64,000 nucleotides of DNA from Variovorax paradoxus. Its GTDB lineage: Bacteria; Pseudomonadota; Gammaproteobacteria; Burkholderiales; Burkholderiaceae_C. A program made the translations under genes and the position numbers. Position 1 is the stretch's first letter, and every line of letters starts with the position of its first letter. Location: positions 2,590,001 through 2,654,000 of the forward strand of contig NZ_LR743507.1 of the NCBI RefSeq assembly GCF_902712855.1, given 5' to 3'. Under the pieces are notes generated by a model. It saw only the letters and a list, made by a program, of their open reading frames with translations. It was not told where the DNA came from and did not search any database. Below are positions 61,384 through 64,000 of this stretch, in pieces.

Positions 61384-62511
61384 CTACGCCGGCCCGACCG
61401 CCCGGTACAGCGCCCGCACGAAATCCGACTGCGTGATCATCCCGGTGAGGCGTTTCTCCTCGTCGATGATCGGGATGTGGTGGTGCCCGCCCTCGGAGAA
61501 CAGCGGCACCAGGTCGACCACCGGCCGGTCGGCGCTGGCCACGCGCACCTGCCGCGTCATGATCTGCCCGACCACCTCCGGCTTGTTCGACATCACCGTG
61601 CGCGTGGCACGGATCAGGTCGCGCAGCTTGCCGGCGATGCCTTCGTGGTGCTGCAGGTCGAGCTGGCGGAAGAAGTCGGCCTGCGTCACGATGCCCACCA
61701 CCCGTCGCGTGCGGTCGGTGACGGGCAGCGCCTTGATGCGGCGTTCGTGCATCAGCGCCCAGGCCTCCTGCAGCGGGGTGCCGAACTCCACCGAAATCGG
61801 CGTGCGCGACATGATGTCGGCGCAATGCAGCGTGCCAAGGCGCCGCTTGTACGACTCGAGCTCGGTCTGCTGGATCAGCGATTCGAGGTCGTCGCGGCTG
61901 ATGTCCAGCACCTGGTTGTAGCGGGCCAGCACCGCATCGATGTCGGCCTGGCTGAAGCGCGCGTCGGCCGCTGGCGGCCGCGCGACCTGCACATGCGGAT
62001 AGCGTCGCCCCGTCAGCGTGTTGTAGGCCACGCCGGCCAGCACCAGCAGCAGCGAGTTGGTGAAGAAGGGGAAGAGGGCGGACGAAAAGTGCGTGGTGTT
62101 CGTCAGCACCGCCAGCAGCGCAGCGGCGCCGCCCGGCGGATGCAGGCAGCGCGCACCGAACATGACGGCGATGGCCAGGGCCACCGCCACGGCGGCAGCG
62201 ACGGTCGGCTCCGGGATCCAGCTGACGCAGGCGATGCCCACCGCCGCCGACAGCGTGTTGCCGCCGACCACCGACCAGGGCTGCGCGAGCGGGCTCGCCG
62301 GCACCGCGAACACCAGCACCGCGCTGGCGCCCAGTGGCGCGACCAGCCAGACGTTGGCGTGCAGCGGAGCCGCCAGCCAGTGCGACAGCAGGGCCGCGAC
62401 CAGCAGTCCGAGGCCGGCGCCGCCGACAGCGCGCAGGCGTTCGCGCGCATCGACCGCGGTGCGCCCCGGCATCCAGGCGCGCGCATGAGTCAGGAAAGCG
62501 TCGAATCGCAT
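61384..62511 (-). CDS. HPP-family membrane protein with C-terminal CBS-domain pair
   Basis: The protein has 375 residues. The N-terminal half holds four or five membrane spans with the HPP signature CLHPPGGAAALLAV. The C-terminal half holds two CBS motifs (CADIMSRTPISVEFGTPLQEAWALMHERRIKALPVTDRTRRVVGIVTQADFFRQ and VGQIMTRQVRVASADRPVVDLVPLFSEGGHHHIPIIDEEKRLTGMITQSDFV). CBS pairs bind adenine nucleotides; HPP proteins have been linked to nitrite or other small-molecule transport in some bacteria and plants. The function here is unknown. Confidence 0.9.
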   Translation of the reverse strand: MRFDAFLTHARAWMPGRTAVDARERLRAVGGAGLGLLVAALLSHWLAAPLHANVWLVAPLGASAVLVFAVPASPLAQPWSVVGGNTLSAAVGIACVSWIPEPTVAAAVAVALAIAVMFGARCLHPPGGAAALLAVLTNTTHFSSALFPFFTNSLLLVLAGVAYNTLTGRRYPHVQVARPPAADARFSQADIDAVLARYNQVLDISRDDLESLIQQTELESYKRRLGTLHCADIMSRTPISVEFGTPLQEAWALMHERRIKALPVTDRTRRVVGIVTQADFFRQLDLQHHEGIAGKLRDLIRATRTVMSNKPEVVGQIMTRQVRVASADRPVVDLVPLFSEGGHHHIPIIDEEKRLTGMITQSDFVRALYRAVGPA

Positions 62512-62524
62512 GGCGCCGTACGCT

Positions 62525-63760
62525 TCAGCCTTCGTGCGCCACCATGCGGCCGATCTCGGGCCAGCGGCCGTGCAGCCAGACCCAGGCGACCAGCCCGATG
62601 GCGAGCATGCCCAGCGAGGTCAGCGCGAGCGCGAGCGTGGAATGCATCACCAGCGGTGCCACCGCGCCCGCCACGATGCCATTGGCGGTGGAGCCAATCA
62701 CCGCCTGCAGCGACGAAGCCATGCCGCGGCGCTCGGGGTGCAGGTCGAGCACCAGCAGCGTGACCACCGGCACCATCAGCGCCCAGCCGAAGGCGAACAC
62801 CGCCAGCGGCCACAGCGCCCAGGCCACGTGTGCCTGGAAGAAGAAATTGGCCGTCACGTTGACCACCGAGGTCACCAGCATGATCAGGAAGCCGTCGCGG
62901 ATCTGCCGCTTGGGCGCCACCTTGCCGGCCATGCGGCCGCTGGCGCGCGCGCCGAGCATGATGCCGCCGATGGTCAGCAGGAAGAACCAGAAGAACTGCT
63001 GCGGCTGCAGCGCGAGGTGGTCGCCCAGGAACGCGGGCGCGGCCAGCACGTACAGGAACATGCCGTTGAACGGCACGCCGCTGGCGAATGCCAGCAGCAG
63101 GAAGCGCGGGTCGGAGCACAGGTCCCAGTAGCCCCGCAGCAGGTGACGCACGTGGAACGACTGGCGGTGCGAGGGATGCAGGGTCTCGGGGAGCAGCTTG
63201 TAGTTGGCCGTGAACAGCACCACGCCCACTGCCACCAGGAACCAGAACACCGCATGCCAGCCCGCATGCACGAACAGGAATCCGCCCACGATGGGCGCGA
63301 TGGCCGGCGCCACGCCGAAGTAGATCGTCACCTGGCTCATGACCCGCTGCGCCTCGGCGGGAGGGAACATGTCGCGGATCACCGCGCGCGACACCACGAT
63401 GCCCGCGCCGGTCGACAGGCCCTGCAGCCCGCGGAACAGCACCAGTTGCGTGATGTTCTGCGACAGCGCGCAGCCCAGCGAGGCCAGCGTGAACACCGCC
63501 AGGCCCCAGAGCACCACGGGGCGCCGCCCGAAGCTGTCCGACAGCGCGCCGTGGAACAGGTTCATGAACGCGAAGCCGAACAGGTAGGCCGAGAGCGTCT
63601 GCTGCATCTCCGCCGGCGTCGCGCCGATGGACTGCGCGATGCCCGAGAACGCCGGGATGTAGGTGTCGATGGAGAAGGGACCGAGCATGCCCAGCACGGC
63701 GAGCAGCACGGCAAGCGCCCAGCGCGGAGCCTGCCAGAGTTTGTCTGCATCGGGATTCAT
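62525..63760 (-). CDS. Bcr/CflA-type MFS drug efflux transporter
   Basis: The 411-residue protein has 12 membrane helices and Bcr/CflA signatures: LGPFSIDTYIPAFSGIAQSIGATPAEMQQTLSAYLFGFAFMNLFHGALSDSFGRRPVVLWGL (motif A) and LFRGLQGLSTGAGIVVSRAVIRDMFPPAEAQRVMSQV. It exports drugs or metabolites with protons. The start at 63760 (MNPDADK) matches the family; a longer frame begins in the rpoD terminator. It is 13 bp upstream of the HPP gene, same strand. Confidence 0.94.
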   Translation of the reverse strand: MNPDADKLWQAPRWALAVLLAVLGMLGPFSIDTYIPAFSGIAQSIGATPAEMQQTLSAYLFGFAFMNLFHGALSDSFGRRPVVLWGLAVFTLASLGCALSQNITQLVLFRGLQGLSTGAGIVVSRAVIRDMFPPAEAQRVMSQVTIYFGVAPAIAPIVGGFLFVHAGWHAVFWFLVAVGVVLFTANYKLLPETLHPSHRQSFHVRHLLRGYWDLCSDPRFLLLAFASGVPFNGMFLYVLAAPAFLGDHLALQPQQFFWFFLLTIGGIMLGARASGRMAGKVAPKRQIRDGFLIMLVTSVVNVTANFFFQAHVAWALWPLAVFAFGWALMVPVVTLLVLDLHPERRGMASSLQAVIGSTANGIVAGAVAPLVMHSTLALALTSLGMLAIGLVAWVWLHGRWPEIGRMVAHEG

Positions 63761-63801
63761 GGGGTCGGCGCCTCCGTGGGGATCTTGTCGTTGTCGGGAG
63801 C

Positions 63802-63847
63802 AAAAAAAGAGAACGCCCGCCGCCCGGGCAAGGGGCAAGGCGGGCGC
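63802..63847 (-). terminator. Intrinsic terminator of rpoD
   Basis: On the minus strand CGCCCGCC and GGCGGGCG pair around a loop of about 17 bases and run into TTCTCTTTTTTT, about 20 bp after the rpoD stop. Confidence 0.9.
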
Positions 63848-63868
63848 TTCGGCTTCAGCGAACCCGGA

Positions 63869-64000
<132 letters not shown>

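Overview
The window looks like a chromosomal segment of a high-GC betaproteobacterium of the Comamonadaceae, probably Variovorax or a close relative. This is inferred from the many Bug/TctC solute-binding proteins, a dnaK region with sigma-32-type promoters, and an abundant 3'-UTR repeat; no database search was possible. Both edges cut genes: a LysR regulator on the left and rpoD on the right.

Layout. 1-13.3 kb is housekeeping and stress: aroQ, the prkA-yeaH-spoVR stress operon, grpE/dnaK/dnaJ with two matching heat-shock promoters, an FKBP isomerase, an HxlR regulator and psd. 13.3-34.8 kb is one large sugar-acid island built around a GntR/FadR regulator at 27.2 kb. The leftward arm holds an ABC transporter, uronate dehydrogenase (udh), an SMP-30 lactonase, a TRAP transporter, galactarate dehydratase (garD), an SDR, a second lactonase and two Bug proteins. 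The rightward arm holds two Bug proteins, 5-dehydro-4-deoxyglucarate dehydratase (kdgD), glucarate dehydratase (gudD) and 2-oxoglutarate semialdehyde dehydrogenase. Together these make a complete oxidative route from hexuronate through aldarate to 2-oxoglutarate. Two near-identical 22-bp sites flank the regulator gene, one ahead of each arm.

34.8-39.4 kb holds a Gre-like factor, an arsRBCH arsenic operon and a dead IS30 fragment. 39.4-46.2 kb is mixed: an osmoprotectant-type binding-protein/permease fusion, an apparently circularly permuted ROK-type kinase, a secreted HExxH protein with Ig-like repeats, a cardiolipin synthase and a GST. 46.2-55.3 kb is an aromatic O-demethylation locus (vanA, a GntR regulator, vanB) with a livKHMGF-type transporter and a divergent MetE-like gene sharing TGTATACA sites. 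55.3-64 kb holds a DsbA-like protein, an MBL-fold protein, a LysR-HMG-CoA-lyase-CoA-transferase-Bug cluster, an HPP/CBS membrane protein, a Bcr/CflA efflux pump and the end of rpoD.

The main non-coding feature is a repeat of about 95 bp present in 12 clear copies (four in tandem) and two degenerate ones. Copies lie just after stop codons, oriented with transcription, and carry a long hairpin whose stem shows compensatory base changes.
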